Below, piece by piece: positions 1 to 10,441 of a stretch of 64,000 nucleotides of DNA; the stretch's first letter is position 1; each line of letters opens with the position of its first letter. This DNA is from Sedimentimonas flavescens. Lineage in GTDB: Bacteria; Pseudomonadota; Alphaproteobacteria; Rhodobacterales; Rhodobacteraceae. Location: positions 62,001-126,000 of the forward strand of contig NZ_JAHVAI010000009.1 in the NCBI RefSeq assembly GCF_019264375.1, written 5' to 3'. The notes under the pieces are model-generated. The model did no database searches and was not told where the DNA came from. It saw only the letters and a list, made by a program, of their open reading frames with translations. A program made the translations under genes and the position numbers.

Positions 1-768
1 CGGCGGGTGCGGCGGGTTCTGGTGCGCGACGCCGGAACCTCCGAGACGCTTCTGGCGCTTGGCGTCGATCAGGCGCGCGTCGAGATCGGCGGGGTGATCT
101 CTGACCCGCCCGATCCTCTGTCTTGCTCCGATGCCGAGCGCTCCTCGATCGCGCAGCAGATGCGCGCGCGCCCGGTCTGGCTGGCGGCCAGTGTTCCCGA
201 GGATGAGATCGATACCGTCATCGCCGCTCATACCCATGCGCTGCGCCTTGCCCATCGGATGCTGCTGATCCTGGCGCCCGATGCGACGGGCGATGCGACC
301 GAGCTTGCCGACAAACTGAACGCCGAGGGCTGGGTGGTCGGGCGCCGCTCGCTTGAGGGGGAGCCGGACGAAGAGATGCAGATATTCCTGGCCGACGATC
401 CGGGCGATTACGGGTTGTGGTATCGGCTGGCGCCGGTCACCTACATGGGCGGCACGCTTGGCGAGGGCGCGCAGGCGCCGCGCTCGCCGCTTGAACCCGC
501 AGCGCTTGGCTCGGCCATCGTGCATGGTCCGAAAACCGCCCCCCATGCCGCCGAGTTCGCCCGGTTGAGCGAGGCCCGTGCCGCGCGTGCCGTGATGGCG
601 CCCGGCCAGCTTGGCGAGGCCGTCGCCGAGCTTATCGCCCCCGATCGTGCCGCGATTCTGGCGCATAACGCCTGGGCCGTGACCTCGGGCGGGGCAGGGG
701 CCGTGGAGGCCACCGCGCGCGCCATCGTGACAGAGCTTGACCGCGCCGCCATTGCGAGGGCCAACTGA
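1..768 (+). CDS. waaA: 3-deoxy-D-manno-octulosonic acid (Kdo) transferase, C-terminal part
   Basis: The 5' end lies outside the window; the frame is open from base 1. The visible ~255 residues match the second Rossmann half of the GT30 Kdo transferase, which adds Kdo from CMP-Kdo to lipid IVA at the inner membrane. Recognisable stretches are [12 protein letters not shown] followed by a histidine-rich turn, and the late YMGGTL and GSAIVHGP segments of the donor-binding domain. The stop codon TGA shares one base with the ATG of lpxK (TGATG), so the two lipid A genes are translationally coupled. The family assignment rests on these motifs and the lpxK neighbour. Confidence 0.9.
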   Translation, partial: RRVRRVLVRDAGTSETLLALGVDQARVEIGGVISDPPDPLSCSDAERSSIAQQMRARPVWLAASVPEDEIDTVIAAHTHALRLAHRMLLILAPDATGDATELADKLNAEGWVVGRRSLEGEPDEEMQIFLADDPGDYGLWYRLAPVTYMGGTLGEGAQAPRSPLEPAALGSAIVHGPKTAPHAAEFARLSEARAARAVMAPGQLGEAVAELIAPDRAAILAHNAWAVTSGGAGAVEATARAIVTELDRAAIARAN

Positions 769-1757
769 TGGGCGCGCCGCTGTTCTGGTTCACCCCTCCC
801 GAGGCCCCCGCGCCGCTGGCTCGGCTGCTGGCGCCGCTTGGGCGGTTCTATGCACAGGCGACCGCGCGGCGGTTGCGGCAGACCGGGCAGGCGGTCGACG
901 TGCCGGTGATCTGCGTGGGCAATATCAACGCGGGGGGCACCGGCAAGACGCCCACGGTCATCGCGCTGGTGCAGCACCTCACCGCGCGCGGGGTTGTCGC
1001 CCATGTCGTCAGCCGTGGCCATGGCGGCAGCCTGACCGGCCCCGTGCGCGTGGATGAACGCACCCATACTGCGGATGAAACCGGGGATGAGCCGCTTCTG
1101 ATTTCCGCCTTCGCGCCGACCTGGGTCGCCAAGGACCGTGCGGCGGGGGCGCGGGCGGCGGTTGCGGCCGGGGCGCAGGCCATCGTTCTGGATGACGGGC
1201 ACCAGAACCCGGCGCTGATCAAGGATCTGTCGATCGTCGTGGTCGATGCGGTCAAGGGCTTCGGCAATGGCCGCTGCCTGCCCGCAGGTCCGTTGCGCGA
1301 GCCGGTCGAGGCGGGGCTGAGCCGCGCCGATCTGCTGCTGTCTATCGGCGCCCCCGCCGCGCAGGCGGCTTTCGCAGCAAGTTGGGGGGGCAAGATCAGC
1401 GTTCCGCATCTGACTGGAGCACTCGCGCCCCTGCAGACCGGGATGGACTGGGAGGGGCTGCGCGTTCTGGCCTTTGCCGGCATTGGTCATCCCGAGAAAT
1501 TCTTTGCCACCCTGCGCGGTCTTGGCGCCGAGGTGATCCGGGGCGAGGCGCTGGAAGATCACCAGCCCTTCACCCCACGCCTGCTGACCCGGCTTGAGAC
1601 CGAGGCACGGCTGCTTGGTGCGCAGATGGTCACGACCGAAAAGGACGCCGTGCGCCTGCCCGCGGCCTTCCGCCCCAATGTGCTGGCGCTTCCGGTGCGG
1701 CTTGAGATTGCCGATACCGCTCCGCTGGATGCGGCACTGACGCGGCTTGGGCTGTAA
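768..1757 (+). CDS. lpxK: tetraacyldisaccharide 4'-kinase
   Basis: This 329-residue protein phosphorylates the 4' position of the lipid A disaccharide precursor using ATP at the inner membrane. The Walker A loop GGTGKTP lies near residues 56-62, and the DDGHQNP segment near residue 143 is the second conserved LpxK motif. Length is normal for the family. It starts at the ATG overlapping the waaA stop. Its stop lies 9 bases from the stop of a convergent flavoprotein gene, with no obvious terminator between them. Confidence 0.95.
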   Translation: MGAPLFWFTPPEAPAPLARLLAPLGRFYAQATARRLRQTGQAVDVPVICVGNINAGGTGKTPTVIALVQHLTARGVVAHVVSRGHGGSLTGPVRVDERTHTADETGDEPLLISAFAPTWVAKDRAAGARAAVAAGAQAIVLDDGHQNPALIKDLSIVVVDAVKGFGNGRCLPAGPLREPVEAGLSRADLLLSIGAPAAQAAFAASWGGKISVPHLTGALAPLQTGMDWEGLRVLAFAGIGHPEKFFATLRGLGAEVIRGEALEDHQPFTPRLLTRLETEARLLGAQMVTTEKDAVRLPAAFRPNVLALPVRLEIADTAPLDAALTRLGL

Positions 1758-1766
1758 ACGCCGCGC

Positions 1767-2936
1767 CTAAGCGGCCAGATGACGCGCGGCCGCCAGCCCG
1801 GCATGATGCCCGGTGGCAAGGCAGGCGGTCAGCAGATAGCCGCCCGTCGGGGCCTCCCAATCCAGCATCTCACCCGCCGCAAAGACGCCGGGCAGGGCGC
1901 GCAGTTCCAGATCGGGGCTTAGCGCGGCGCGGGCGATACCCCCGGCGGAAGAAATCGCCTCGGCAATCGGGCGCGGCCCGGCGTGGTGAACGGGCAGCAA
2001 TTTGATCAGCGCCGCCAGCGCGGCAGAGTCTTGCGGCAGCGGGCGGCCCCATTCGTTCAGCAGCGCGATGCGCAGCGCGTCGAAATGCAGTGCCTTGCGC
2101 AGCCGGTTCGTCAGGCTCTCCTTGGCGGGCAGCCGGGCCAGACGCTCGGCGATCTGATCCGCGCCCAGATCCGGCGCGAGGTCGAGCGCAAGCGGGCTGC
2201 CATCGCGCATCTCCGCCGAGACGGCATAGATCCCGCCGCCCTCGATCCCGCGCGCCGAGATGACGAACTCGCCCCGCGTGACGCCGCCGTCGGTGATCAG
2301 CGCAGCACCTTTCACGGGCGTGCCGAAATGGCGCTGCATATGGGGCGACCAGTGCACCACAAAACCCATGTTCGCGGGGCGGAACGGGGCGATCTGCACG
2401 CCCTTGTCCGCCAGCCACGGCACCCATGCCGCGTCCGAGCCCAAGCGCGGCCAGCTTGCCCCGCCAAGCGCCAGAACGGTGACGCGTGGGCGCAGGCTGA
2501 CCTGCCCCTGCGACGTGTCGAAAAGGAAATCGTCGCCTGCAAAGCCGCGCCAGCACCAGCGGGTGCGGATCTCGACGCCGAGGCCCACAAGCCGCCCGAT
2601 CCAGGCGCGCAGCATGGGCGAGGCCTTCATGCCAACGGGAAAGACCCGCCCGGTCGAGCCGGTGAAAAGTTCGATCCCCAGGCCGCGCGCGAAATCCTGC
2701 ACCGCCTCAGGGGCAAAGGCATCGACGTAGCCTGTGATCCAGTCGTCGCGATAGGCGGCGGTGAAATCCGCCTCGACCTTGGTCAGGTTCAGCCCCGACT
2801 TGCCCGCCATCAGGAACTTGCGCGCGAGCGTCGGCTTGGCCTCGGCCAAGTGCACGCGATAGCCCGCCCGCCCGATCTGTTCCGCCGCCATAAGGCCTGC
2901 CGGACCGCCGCCTATGACAAGCGCGTCGAGGGTCAT
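1767..2936 (-). CDS. NAD(P)/FAD-dependent oxidoreductase, HI0933/TIGR03862-like flavoprotein
   Basis: A 389-residue flavoprotein. The N-terminus VIGGGPAGLMAAE is a Rossmann FAD-binding loop, and GGYLLTACLATGHHAG near the C-terminus is the typical end of the HI0933-like family, which also has the GKSGLNLT motif seen near residue 60. The reaction is unknown for this family. I chose the ATG at 2936 because it directly precedes the FAD motif and forms an ATGA overlap with the stop of the upstream mechanosensitive channel gene. A longer frame reaching 3125 only reads through that gene's tail. Confidence 0.85.
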   Translation of the reverse strand: MTLDALVIGGGPAGLMAAEQIGRAGYRVHLAEAKPTLARKFLMAGKSGLNLTKVEADFTAAYRDDWITGYVDAFAPEAVQDFARGLGIELFTGSTGRVFPVGMKASPMLRAWIGRLVGLGVEIRTRWCWRGFAGDDFLFDTSQGQVSLRPRVTVLALGGASWPRLGSDAAWVPWLADKGVQIAPFRPANMGFVVHWSPHMQRHFGTPVKGAALITDGGVTRGEFVISARGIEGGGIYAVSAEMRDGSPLALDLAPDLGADQIAERLARLPAKESLTNRLRKALHFDALRIALLNEWGRPLPQDSAALAALIKLLPVHHAGPRPIAEAISSAGGIARAALSPDLELRALPGVFAAGEMLDWEAPTGGYLLTACLATGHHAGLAAARHLAA

Positions 2937-4246
2937 GCCGGCAACGTGCCCCGGATCTCGACCACGCGATGGGGGTAGGGCATGGCGATCCCGGCGGCGG
3001 TCAGCGCGCGCCAGACCTCCATCCGGACCTGGCTTGCGTATTTGTTCTTGCCGTCGTCGATGCCGTTCACCCAGTACTCCAGGCTGAAATCGACCCCGCT
3101 TTCGCCAAATCCCGCAAGCTCGCAATCCGGGCCCTCGGGCGCCTTCAGCACAAAGGGCAGCGCCGCGACGGCGGGCACGACAACATCGGCCACGCGCTCC
3201 AGATCGGTCTCATAGGCGACCTGAAAGGTGACTTCGTAGCGGTTGGCTGAGCCCTGATCCGAGTAGTTCACCACGCGCGAGGTGATGAAATGCTCGTTCG
3301 GGACGACGATCCACTTGCCGTCGAAGGTTTCCAGGATGCAGGCCCGCGCGGTCATGCGCACGATGGTGCCCTTCTCGCCGCCGTCGAGTTCCACATAGTC
3401 GCCAACGGTGGTCTGGCCCTCGATCAGCAGGATGATCCCCGAAACGAAGTTGGCCGCGATCTGTTGCAGGCCAAGCCCGACACCAACGCCAAGCGCGCCG
3501 CCCAGAACCGCCACGGCGGTCAGGTTGATACCCATGATCGACATCAAGAGCAGGAAGGCCGCGCCGAAAATGGCGATCTCGGTCGCTTTGGCGGCCAGCT
3601 CGCGCGTGGCTGGGCGCAGGCCTTGCTGGGCCTTGATGTAGCTCGCGCTTTGCCGGTTGGACCAGGCGCCCATCCAGAACAGAAGGCTGCCCGCGATCAC
3701 CCCGCGGATCAGCGCCATGACCGAGAAATGAATATTGCCTAACTCGATTGTCAGGCTTTCCAGCCAGGTGACGATCGGCCCAAGCGCGCCAAGCGCGTAA
3801 AGCGCGGCGGCGGGTACCAGAACGTAGCGCCCCAGAAGGCGCAGGAAGGGCTCGCGCAGGATGTCTTGCGCAAAGGCGCGGGCGGCCATGAACAGAAACA
3901 CGCGCTTGCCAAAGGCGATCACCGCGCCGGAGCCAAAGAGCGAGCGCGTGAAGGCCTCACCCACCGCCGTCAGCCCGTAGGCCAGCAATGGCACCAGCAG
4001 CGGCAAAAGCAGAAGCGACCAGCGTCGGATCATCGCGAAGGGGCCGCTGGCGCCCTCGGGCGGGGTGATCAGCGCGCTGAGTTGCGTGCGGAACCGCCGC
4101 CCGAGCAGATGTGCCATCACCCAGGCCATGCCGAGCAGCACGAATTGCGACCATGCGGCGGGGCTGGTCGCCCAGTCCTGCGCCGTTGCGAGCCAAGGTG
4201 CGAGACGGTCCTGCAATGAGTCGATAAGCGGGCTTAGCTGTTCCAT
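2933..4246 (-). CDS. MscS-family mechanosensitive ion channel
   Basis: A 437-residue inner-membrane protein with about five hydrophobic segments in the first 270 residues, followed by the MscS pore helix and beta domain. The pore helix region is rich in Gly and Ala (VLGGALGVGVGLGLQQ, near residues 240-260). The following IEGQTTVGDYVEL and WIVVPNE segments are typical of the MscS beta domain. Such channels open under membrane tension to release solutes during osmotic downshock. The gene lies 61 bases downstream of holA and overlaps the flavoprotein gene by 4 bases. It is a large, multi-TM member rather than the small E. coli MscS type. Confidence 0.88.
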   Translation of the reverse strand: MEQLSPLIDSLQDRLAPWLATAQDWATSPAAWSQFVLLGMAWVMAHLLGRRFRTQLSALITPPEGASGPFAMIRRWSLLLLPLLVPLLAYGLTAVGEAFTRSLFGSGAVIAFGKRVFLFMAARAFAQDILREPFLRLLGRYVLVPAAALYALGALGPIVTWLESLTIELGNIHFSVMALIRGVIAGSLLFWMGAWSNRQSASYIKAQQGLRPATRELAAKATEIAIFGAAFLLLMSIMGINLTAVAVLGGALGVGVGLGLQQIAANFVSGIILLIEGQTTVGDYVELDGGEKGTIVRMTARACILETFDGKWIVVPNEHFITSRVVNYSDQGSANRYEVTFQVAYETDLERVADVVVPAVAALPFVLKAPEGPDCELAGFGESGVDFSLEYWVNGIDDGKNKYASQVRMEVWRALTAAGIAMPYPHRVVEIRGTLPA

Positions 4247-4307
4247 GATCTCATCCGGTCGGGTTTGGCCACAGATCGCATGGCAGGCCCGGCATCACAA
4301 GCCGCGC

Positions 4308-5330
4308 CTAGCGCCGCGCCATCATCGCCAGACGCAGCAGCGCGCGCTCCATCACCGCCATTTGCGGCGCCTTCGAGGTCGAGCGCAGCGTCAGGTCGGT
4401 CTCGATCAGCAGCTTGAGCGCCTCTTCGAGCCGGAACATGCCCCAAGCCTGTGCCTGCCGCTGCATCCGGTCGCGGCGCGGCCCGAAGACCGGCGGGCGC
4501 ATCCGTTGCAGCCCCGCGCCCGGCCCGCCGGGGTCGGAGGCGGCGAAATGCAGCGCCCGGAAATGGCGCAGCGCGGCGATGGCCATCTGAACGGGCTGCA
4601 CGCCCTGCCCCTCGATCCGGCGCATGGTCTGGCCGAGTTCACCGGTGCGGCCCTCGGCCACGATATTGAGCACGTCATCCACCTCGGCCTCGATCGTGGC
4701 GGGGGCGCAGGCGGCAACATCGGCGGGGGCCAGCGGGGTCGTGTCGCCGAACTTGTACAGCGCGATCTTCTCGACCGTCTGGCGGAAATCGCCGGGATCG
4801 AGCGCCTTGGCCAGTGCAAGCAGATCGGTCATCGCCTCGGGCGCGATATGGTGCAGACCGGCGCGCTTGAGCGTGTCCTCGATCTCTTCGCGCGAGGGCG
4901 GATCGTCATAGATGCCAATGGCATAGGCGTTGGAATGGCCCTCGAAAATCTTGCGAAGCGCGGATTTCGCGGTCAGCGAGCCTGCGGTGACGACGATCTG
5001 GGCATCGCCCTCGCGCCAGTCCTTGACGGCTTCGGCGATAACCGGGGCGAGTGTGTCGGTCGCATCCTCGACAAAGGCCACGCGCGGGCCGGGGAAAAAG
5101 CCCACGGCCTTCATCGCATCCATCAGCGCCGCGCCGTCCTTGCGCAGCTCGGCCGCGGGAATGCGGGACAGGCGCATTTCGGCCTCGCCCTCAGGGCCGA
5201 TCAGGGCGGCGATCACCTCTTGCCGGCGCAGGGCCACGCGCATCGCATCCGCACCGAAGATCAGAAGGCCGGTGCGGTCGGCTTCGGGGCGCGCGAAGTA
5301 ACGGGTCGCTGCGACACCGGCCAGCTTCAT
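4308..5330 (-). CDS. holA: DNA polymerase III subunit delta
   Basis: This 340-residue protein is the delta subunit of the clamp loader, which opens the beta clamp. The N-terminal segment LLIFGADAMRVALRRQEVI corresponds to the nucleotide-fold start of HolA. The middle holds the AEVDDVLNIVAEG helix region, and the C-terminal collar domain ends in a run of Leu and Met. Its ATG overlaps the lptE stop (ATGA), an lptE-holA pairing that is common in proteobacteria and supports both calls. Confidence 0.92.
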   Translation of the reverse strand: MKLAGVAATRYFARPEADRTGLLIFGADAMRVALRRQEVIAALIGPEGEAEMRLSRIPAAELRKDGAALMDAMKAVGFFPGPRVAFVEDATDTLAPVIAEAVKDWREGDAQIVVTAGSLTAKSALRKIFEGHSNAYAIGIYDDPPSREEIEDTLKRAGLHHIAPEAMTDLLALAKALDPGDFRQTVEKIALYKFGDTTPLAPADVAACAPATIEAEVDDVLNIVAEGRTGELGQTMRRIEGQGVQPVQMAIAALRHFRALHFAASDPGGPGAGLQRMRPPVFGPRRDRMQRQAQAWGMFRLEEALKLLIETDLTLRSTSKAPQMAVMERALLRLAMMARR

Positions 5331-5821
5331 TGCGGCAGCGATCCGGCCTGCGCGAGCAACCGGGTCACGATCTGGTCCGCCAGCATCCGCATCAGGCGCT
5401 CATGTGCATCGATTTCGGCGGCCTGGGTCGAGACGATCGAACCGGTCGCAGACCAGGAGGTGAAGGAGCTTACCCGCCCGGTCAGCAGCACCGCATCCGA
5501 GGCGCGATCATGCAGCCGATATTCCGCCGAGCCGGTCAGCGAATAGCGTGTGGTCGCGTTGTCGGGCGTGATCGCCTGGCCGATGGTTTCGGTGTTGAGC
5601 TTGTAGGCCAGCCGGTAGCGCGCCGCGCCCGCCGGACCAAGCCGTTCGCTCAGCCGCCGCACCAGCGCGAATTCGTCGCGGGTCTTGGGGGCATCGGCCT
5701 CGACCCCGCCGAGAAGCGCCGTGCCACCACCCTGCGGCCCGTAGGCCGGGGTGAAACCGCAGGCGCCGAGGGCCAGGGCCCCCGCAAGCACAAGAAATTT
5801 CCGACGGTCAGATGACCACAT
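5327..5821 (-). CDS. lptE: LPS-assembly lipoprotein LptE
   Basis: A 164-residue outer-membrane lipoprotein that plugs and helps fold the LptD translocon for lipopolysaccharide. The N-terminus [20 protein letters not shown] is a signal peptide ending in a lipobox whose Cys is the lipidated residue, followed by GFTPAYGP, a hallmark of alphaproteobacterial LptE. I chose the ATG at 5821, which lies inside the last codons of leuS (14-base overlap), because a longer frame to 5914 would put 31 unrelated residues before the signal peptide. It is probably co-translated with leuS and holA. Confidence 0.9.
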   Translation of the reverse strand: MWSSDRRKFLVLAGALALGACGFTPAYGPQGGGTALLGGVEADAPKTRDEFALVRRLSERLGPAGAARYRLAYKLNTETIGQAITPDNATTRYSLTGSAEYRLHDRASDAVLLTGRVSSFTSWSATGSIVSTQAAEIDAHERLMRMLADQIVTRLLAQAGSLPQ

Positions 5822-8375
5822 TGACGATGCGCCCCGGCACGACGATGAGTTTCTTCGGCTGACCACCGGCCAGCGCCTTGAGCACAGCTTCGTCCGCCAG
5901 CACCAGCTTTTCAACCTCTTCCTTCGGCATCTCCTTGGGAACGGTGATTTCGCCGCGGCGCTTGCCGTTGATCTGGATCGGCAGGGTCACCGAATCCTCG
6001 GCCAAGAGCGCGGGATCGGCCTTGGGCCAGGGCGCGGTGACAACGAAACCCTCGCCGCCAAGCGCGGCCCAGATGTCCTCGGCCAGGTGCGGCACCATCG
6101 GCCCCATCAGCTGCGCCATCAGCTTCATCGCCTCGCGCTTGACCGGGTTCGAGGCACCCGATTTCGACAGCGTGTTGGTCAGGCCGTAAAGTGCTGCGAC
6201 CGCCTTGTTGAAGGCAAAGCCCTCGATCGAGCGGGTGATCTCGTCCACCGCCTTGTGCGTGGCGCGCAAAAGCGCCTCATCCTCGGCCTCGCCTGCACCG
6301 CCCACGCCTTCCGCGATCTCGGCGGCGATGCGCCAGACGCGGGCAAGGAACTTGGCCGTCGCTTCGGCGCCCGAGGCGGTCCATTCCACGTCGCGCTCGG
6401 GCGGGCTGTCGGACATCACGAAGAAGCGCGCCGTGTCGGCCCCGAAGGAGGCGATGATATTCATCGGATCGACGACATTCTTCTTGGATTTCGACATCTT
6501 GGCCGAGGGGATGATCTCGAGCTTTTCGCCCGTGACCTTCACCACGCCGGCCTCGCGGTCGATGTCTTCGGGCAGGTGGTAGACCGGTCGGCCCGCGCTG
6601 TCGCGGGTCATGTAGATCTCATGCGTGACCATGCCCTGGGTGAAGAGCGCGTTGAACGGCTCGATCGCCTTGGCGGGTAGGTGGCCGGTGCGGTGCATCG
6701 CGCGGGCGAAGAAGCGCGAGTAGAGCAGGTGCAGAATCGCGTGCTCGATGCCGCCGATATACTGATCGACGTTCATCCAGTAATCGACATCCTCGGCCAC
6801 GGTCGGCGTGGCGGCGTGGGGCGCGGTGAAGCGCGCGTAATACCACGACGAATCGACGAAGGTATCCATAGTGTCGGTTTCGCGCTTGGCGGGCGCGCCG
6901 CAGCTTGGGCAGGTGCAATCGCGCCAGGTCGGATGCCGGTCAAGCGGGTTGCCCGGCTTGTCGAAGGACACGTCATCGGGCAGTTGGACGGGCAGGTTTT
7001 CCTTCTTCTCGGGCACCACGCCGCAGGTCGCGCAATGGACGACCGGAATCGGGCAGCCCCAGTAGCGCTGGCGCGACAGGCCCCAGTCGCGCAGGCGATA
7101 GTTCGTCACGCCCCGGCCGATGCCGTTTTCCTCGCAGAATGCGATGGCCGCGGCGACGGCCTCTTCGCCGGTCTGCACGGTCTCGCCCGCGAAGCCGCGG
7201 ATATAGCGCACGCGCTCGGACTTGAGCGGCACGAATTCCTCGGTGGGTACAAGATCGGCCTCGGCGGTGTCGTCCGCCTCGGGGCGGAAGACCGAGTGGA
7301 TCGGCAGTTCGTATTTGGTGGCGAATTCAAAGTCGCGCGCGTCATGGGCCGGGCAGCCGAAGATCGCACCGGTGCCGTAATCCATCAAGATGAAGTTGGC
7401 GATATAGACCGGCATCTCCCAGGCCTCGTCGAGCGGGTGACGCACACGGATGCCGGTGTCCATGCCCAGTTTCTCGGCGGTCTCGATGGCCTCTTCGGTG
7501 GTGCCACCCTTGCGGCATTCGGCGACGAAAGCGGCGATCTCGGGGTTGTGGCGCTCAAGATGCTTGGCCAGCGGGTGATCGGGCGAGATCGCGGCAAAAC
7601 TGGCGCCCATCAGCGTGTCGGGGCGGGTCGTATAGACCTCGATCCGGTCGAAACCTTCCGGCGCGTCGATGGTCGAGAAGGCAAATTGCAGACCGCGCGA
7701 CTGGCCGATCCAGTTTGCCTGCATCAGGCGCACCTTCTCGGGCCAGTCCTTGAGGCCGTCGAGAGCGCCCAACAGTTCACCGGCGAAATCCGAGATGCGG
7801 AAGAACCACTGCGTGAGTTCCTTGCGCTCGACCAGCGCGCCCGAGCGCCAGCCGCGCCCGTCGATCACCTGCTCGTTGGCCAGAACGGTCATGTCGACCG
7901 GGTCCCAGTTCACCACGGCGTTCTTGCGATACACGAGCCCCGCGTCGAGCATGTCGATGAACATCGCCTGCTGCTGGCCGTAGTATTCCGGGTCGCAGGT
8001 GGCGAATTCGCGGCTCCAGTCGATCGACAGGCCAAGCGGCTTCATCTGCCCGCGCATGTCGGCGATATTGCCGTAGGTCCAGTCCTTGGGGTGGCCGCCC
8101 CGCTCCATCGCGGCGTTTTCGGCGGGCATCCCGAAGGCGTCCCAGCCCATTGGGTGCAGCACCGAGAAGCCCTGCGCCATCTTGTAGCGCGCGACCACGT
8201 CGCCCATCGTGTAGTTGCGCACATGGCCCATGTGGATGCGCCCCGAGGGGTAGGGGAACATCTCGAGCACGTAGTATTTCGGCTTGGCCGGGTCGCGCTT
8301 GGCGGTGAAGACGCCGGCCTCATCCCAGGCGGCTTGCCATTTCTGTTCGGTCTGGCTCGGTTCGTAGCGCGACAT
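5808..8375 (-). CDS. leuS: leucyl-tRNA synthetase
   Basis: An 855-residue class I aminoacyl-tRNA synthetase that charges tRNA-Leu. The HIGH-type motif reads HMGH at about residues 49-52, and KMSKS lies near residue 626. A Cys-rich zinc element (CATCG and CTCPSCG) sits between them, and the editing domain occupies roughly residues 225-420. The length is typical for bacteria. It heads the minus-strand run leuS-lptE-holA-MscS-flavoprotein. No frameshift or missing motif is visible. Confidence 0.98.
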   Translation of the reverse strand: MSRYEPSQTEQKWQAAWDEAGVFTAKRDPAKPKYYVLEMFPYPSGRIHMGHVRNYTMGDVVARYKMAQGFSVLHPMGWDAFGMPAENAAMERGGHPKDWTYGNIADMRGQMKPLGLSIDWSREFATCDPEYYGQQQAMFIDMLDAGLVYRKNAVVNWDPVDMTVLANEQVIDGRGWRSGALVERKELTQWFFRISDFAGELLGALDGLKDWPEKVRLMQANWIGQSRGLQFAFSTIDAPEGFDRIEVYTTRPDTLMGASFAAISPDHPLAKHLERHNPEIAAFVAECRKGGTTEEAIETAEKLGMDTGIRVRHPLDEAWEMPVYIANFILMDYGTGAIFGCPAHDARDFEFATKYELPIHSVFRPEADDTAEADLVPTEEFVPLKSERVRYIRGFAGETVQTGEEAVAAAIAFCEENGIGRGVTNYRLRDWGLSRQRYWGCPIPVVHCATCGVVPEKKENLPVQLPDDVSFDKPGNPLDRHPTWRDCTCPSCGAPAKRETDTMDTFVDSSWYYARFTAPHAATPTVAEDVDYWMNVDQYIGGIEHAILHLLYSRFFARAMHRTGHLPAKAIEPFNALFTQGMVTHEIYMTRDSAGRPVYHLPEDIDREAGVVKVTGEKLEIIPSAKMSKSKKNVVDPMNIIASFGADTARFFVMSDSPPERDVEWTASGAEATAKFLARVWRIAAEIAEGVGGAGEAEDEALLRATHKAVDEITRSIEGFAFNKAVAALYGLTNTLSKSGASNPVKREAMKLMAQLMGPMVPHLAEDIWAALGGEGFVVTAPWPKADPALLAEDSVTLPIQINGKRRGEITVPKEMPKEEVEKLVLADEAVLKALAGGQPKKLIVVPGRIVNVVI

Positions 8376-8453
8376 TTCGGCCCCTCATGCGGAATTCTGC
8401 GTGCCGTAGCTACACCGTGAGGGGCAACAACGTCCAGACTGCCAAGGGAGCAA

Positions 8454-8491
8454 GGCAAAAAATACTCCCGCCGCGGAGACCGAGGCGGGAG
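8454..8491 (-). terminator. intrinsic terminator after the DUF3576 gene
   Basis: An 8-bp perfect stem (CTCCCGCC at 8465-8472 with GGCGGGAG at 8484-8491) is followed on the minus strand by TATTTTTTG. It lies between the DUF3576 stop at 8516 and the leuS start, so it ends the DUF3576 transcript. This implies that leuS has its own promoter within 8376-8453 or is reached by readthrough. Confidence 0.8.
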
Positions 8492-8515
8492 CGCATCTTG
8501 CCTGTCTGCGGCGCC

Positions 8516-9013
8516 TTAGAGGTTGGCGTCGCGGATCCGGATCTGCCGGGCGCGGGTGAGAATCGCATCCTCGACCGCGCGCACCGTCTCGGCCGAGACA
8601 ACGCCGCCGCGGCTTTCGAGCGAGACCTTGAGGCTGCGCGCATCCAGTGCCGGGTCGGTGACGTAAACGGTGGCCTTATAGGCGCGGCCGCCGCCGGGCG
8701 GGGTGCCGTAGCCCGTCACGATCACGCCCGAGAAAGGGTCGACCGATTGAATCGGCAGGAAGTTCAGCACTTCAAGCGATGCCTGCCACAGATATTTGTT
8801 GACCTCGACCGTCACGTTCGGGTCGTCGGCATTCCCGAATAGCTCCCAGATCGTATCGGTCTTGTCGCGACCTTCCTCGACCTGCGGGGCGACCTGGGCA
8901 TCGGGGCCGGTATTGTCGCCGAACAGGTTGCCGCTGCTGATGCCGCCGCAGCCCGAGACCGCAAGCACGAGGCCGCAGATCGCGCTGGCGCGCAGAAAGT
9001 CACGCATGTTCAT
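8516..9013 (-). CDS. DUF3576 lipoprotein
   Basis: A 165-residue lipoprotein of unknown function. The N-terminal hydrophobic stretch ends in VSGC, a lipobox, followed by a Gly/Ser-rich linker and then the DUF3576 fold with WELFGNADDPNVTVEVNKYLW near residues 56-76. The family is common in alphaproteobacteria, usually next to leuS as here. Transcription runs toward leuS but a strong hairpin separates them. The upstream 280 bases are shared with a divergent porin gene. Confidence 0.85.
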   Translation of the reverse strand: MNMRDFLRASAICGLVLAVSGCGGISSGNLFGDNTGPDAQVAPQVEEGRDKTDTIWELFGNADDPNVTVEVNKYLWQASLEVLNFLPIQSVDPFSGVIVTGYGTPPGGGRAYKATVYVTDPALDARSLKVSLESRGGVVSAETVRAVEDAILTRARQIRIRDANL

Positions 9014-9294
9014 CGGCTACTGCCTCCGTCCGCCTAGGTTTTCAGACTTGTGCCCGTACTATGCCTGTCTCTAGCCCAAGGCCCCAAGCCCGACAAGGAT
9101 TTTCCCGCGTATTACATCATGCTTCGCCGCGCTGGCCGGTTTGCGGACTGTGGCAAGAGTGCACCATGCACGGCGGCAATTCCTGGAAGGGGGAGGTTTG
9201 CGTTGCATTGCAGGGGCCAAGGCGTGAAATAGCACCATACCCAAATCGGAGTGACCCGAGTTGGGGTTTACCTTTGACACAATGAGGGAAAACG
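9014..9294. promoter_or_regulatory. divergent control region between DUF3576 and the first porin
   Basis: These 281 bases hold no convincing gene; short frames here lack ribosome sites and family features. An imperfect inverted repeat at 9240-9265 (CCCAA-A-TCGG, 6-base loop, CCGA-G-TTGGG) lies 30 bases before the porin ATG, inside the likely 5' leader. A GAGGG ribosome site precedes the ATG at 9295. I cannot assign -35 and -10 boxes with confidence. Confidence 0.5.
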
Positions 9295-10239
9295 ATGAAA
9301 AAGGTTCTTCTCGCGACGACCGCTCTGGTGTTCTCGGCTGGCTACGCTGCCGCTGAAGTCACCATCTCGGGTTCGGCCAACATGGGCTTCAAATACGCCG
9401 AGCACGGCCTGGCCTACACCAGCGAATCCGCCGATCCGATCACCTGGAAAGACACTGCTGGCTGGTACGAAATCGACATGACCGTCACCGGCACCATGGA
9501 ATCGGATGCTGGCCTGACCTTCGGCGCCACGATCGATCTCGACTCGGTCTACGGCAACGACAACCAGAACTACGGCGGCACCGTGTTCGCCTCGGGCGCC
9601 TTCGGCACCTTCACCATGGGCAATGTTGACCCGGTCGCTGACGACTACGGTCTGACCGACATCGGTTTCGACGGCATCGGCACCGACGACGTCGCCGAAC
9701 TCGGTAACTACTCGTTCGGCGTCAAGTTCCTCGAAGGCATTTCGGGTGTTGACCTGGCCGATGTTAATTTCGGCGTGACCGCCGACGCTCGTTGGGACTA
9801 CTCGGTTGGCGCCATCACCCTCGGCGCCTCGCTCGACACCGTCAACGAAGACTACTCGATCGCTGCCGCCTATGACTTCGGCATCGTGAAAGCCGCTCTG
9901 GCCTACTCGCAGGACGACCTGACGGACTCCGACTCGACCCAGTTCAAGCTGAGCGGCTCGCAGAACGGCTTCGGCGGTGAGTTCTTCTATGCGACGAGCG
10001 ATCTCGCTGACTCGTGGGGCATCTACGGTTCGTACAAGACCGGCGCTCTGACCCTCGAAGCTTCGTACTCGGAAGCCGATTTCGACAACGCCCTGCCGCC
10101 GGGTCTCGGTGGTGAGAGCATCGACGCTTGGGGTATCGGTGCCAAGTACGACCTCGGCGGTGGTGCCAAGGTTGCCGGCGGTATCGGCGATCTCGAAGGC
10201 AGCACCGTTGCTGACCTCGGCGTGACCTTCTCGTTCTAA
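9295..10239 (+). CDS. Rhodobacter-type outer-membrane porin (copy 1)
   Basis: A 314-residue general-diffusion porin. The signal peptide KKVLLATTALVFSAG...AAA ends before EVTISGSANMGF, the first beta strand typical of Rhodobacter porins. The mature part alternates hydrophobic and polar residues, has acidic loops (YGNDNQNYGG, DDYGLTDIGFDG) and ends with Phe (LGVTFSF), the C-terminal signature for BAM-assisted insertion. Codon use is strongly biased, as expected for an abundant protein. A second, shorter paralogue follows in tandem. Its own terminator suggests separate transcription. Confidence 0.92.
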   Translation: MKKVLLATTALVFSAGYAAAEVTISGSANMGFKYAEHGLAYTSESADPITWKDTAGWYEIDMTVTGTMESDAGLTFGATIDLDSVYGNDNQNYGGTVFASGAFGTFTMGNVDPVADDYGLTDIGFDGIGTDDVAELGNYSFGVKFLEGISGVDLADVNFGVTADARWDYSVGAITLGASLDTVNEDYSIAAAYDFGIVKAALAYSQDDLTDSDSTQFKLSGSQNGFGGEFFYATSDLADSWGIYGSYKTGALTLEASYSEADFDNALPPGLGGESIDAWGIGAKYDLGGGAKVAGGIGDLEGSTVADLGVTFSF

Positions 10240-10261
10240 TCCTTACGGATCTGAATGACGG

Positions 10262-10290
10262 AAGAGCGGGCTTCGGCCCGCTCTTTTCGT
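10262..10290 (+). terminator. intrinsic terminator of porin copy 1
   Basis: A 10-bp stem (AAGAGCGGGC with GCCCGCTCTT, 10262-10285) closes a TTCG tetraloop and runs into TTTCGTTTT. It lies 23 bases after the porin stop. Confidence 0.9.
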
Positions 10291-10441
10291 TTTCTGACGG
10301 CTTTTTGTAGCGCCGATGCCGCAGTTGCGCGGAAAGATCGTGCGCTGATACCGGTTCGATTGAAGCGGCCCTCGTTTGCGCGCATTGTCTCCTCAGCACA
10401 CGGCGAGGTTTCATCGCCGTTCTCGAATGAAGGGGCAGATT

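Noticed and set aside
9050-9285. Short frames in the DUF3576-porin gap
   Set aside because: 60 to 74 codons, no ribosome site or family match, and the region must hold two divergent promoters.
9274-9290. TTGACA just before the first porin as a -35 box
   Set aside because: It lies about 20 bases from the start codon, leaving no room for a -10 box and ribosome site; a chance match.
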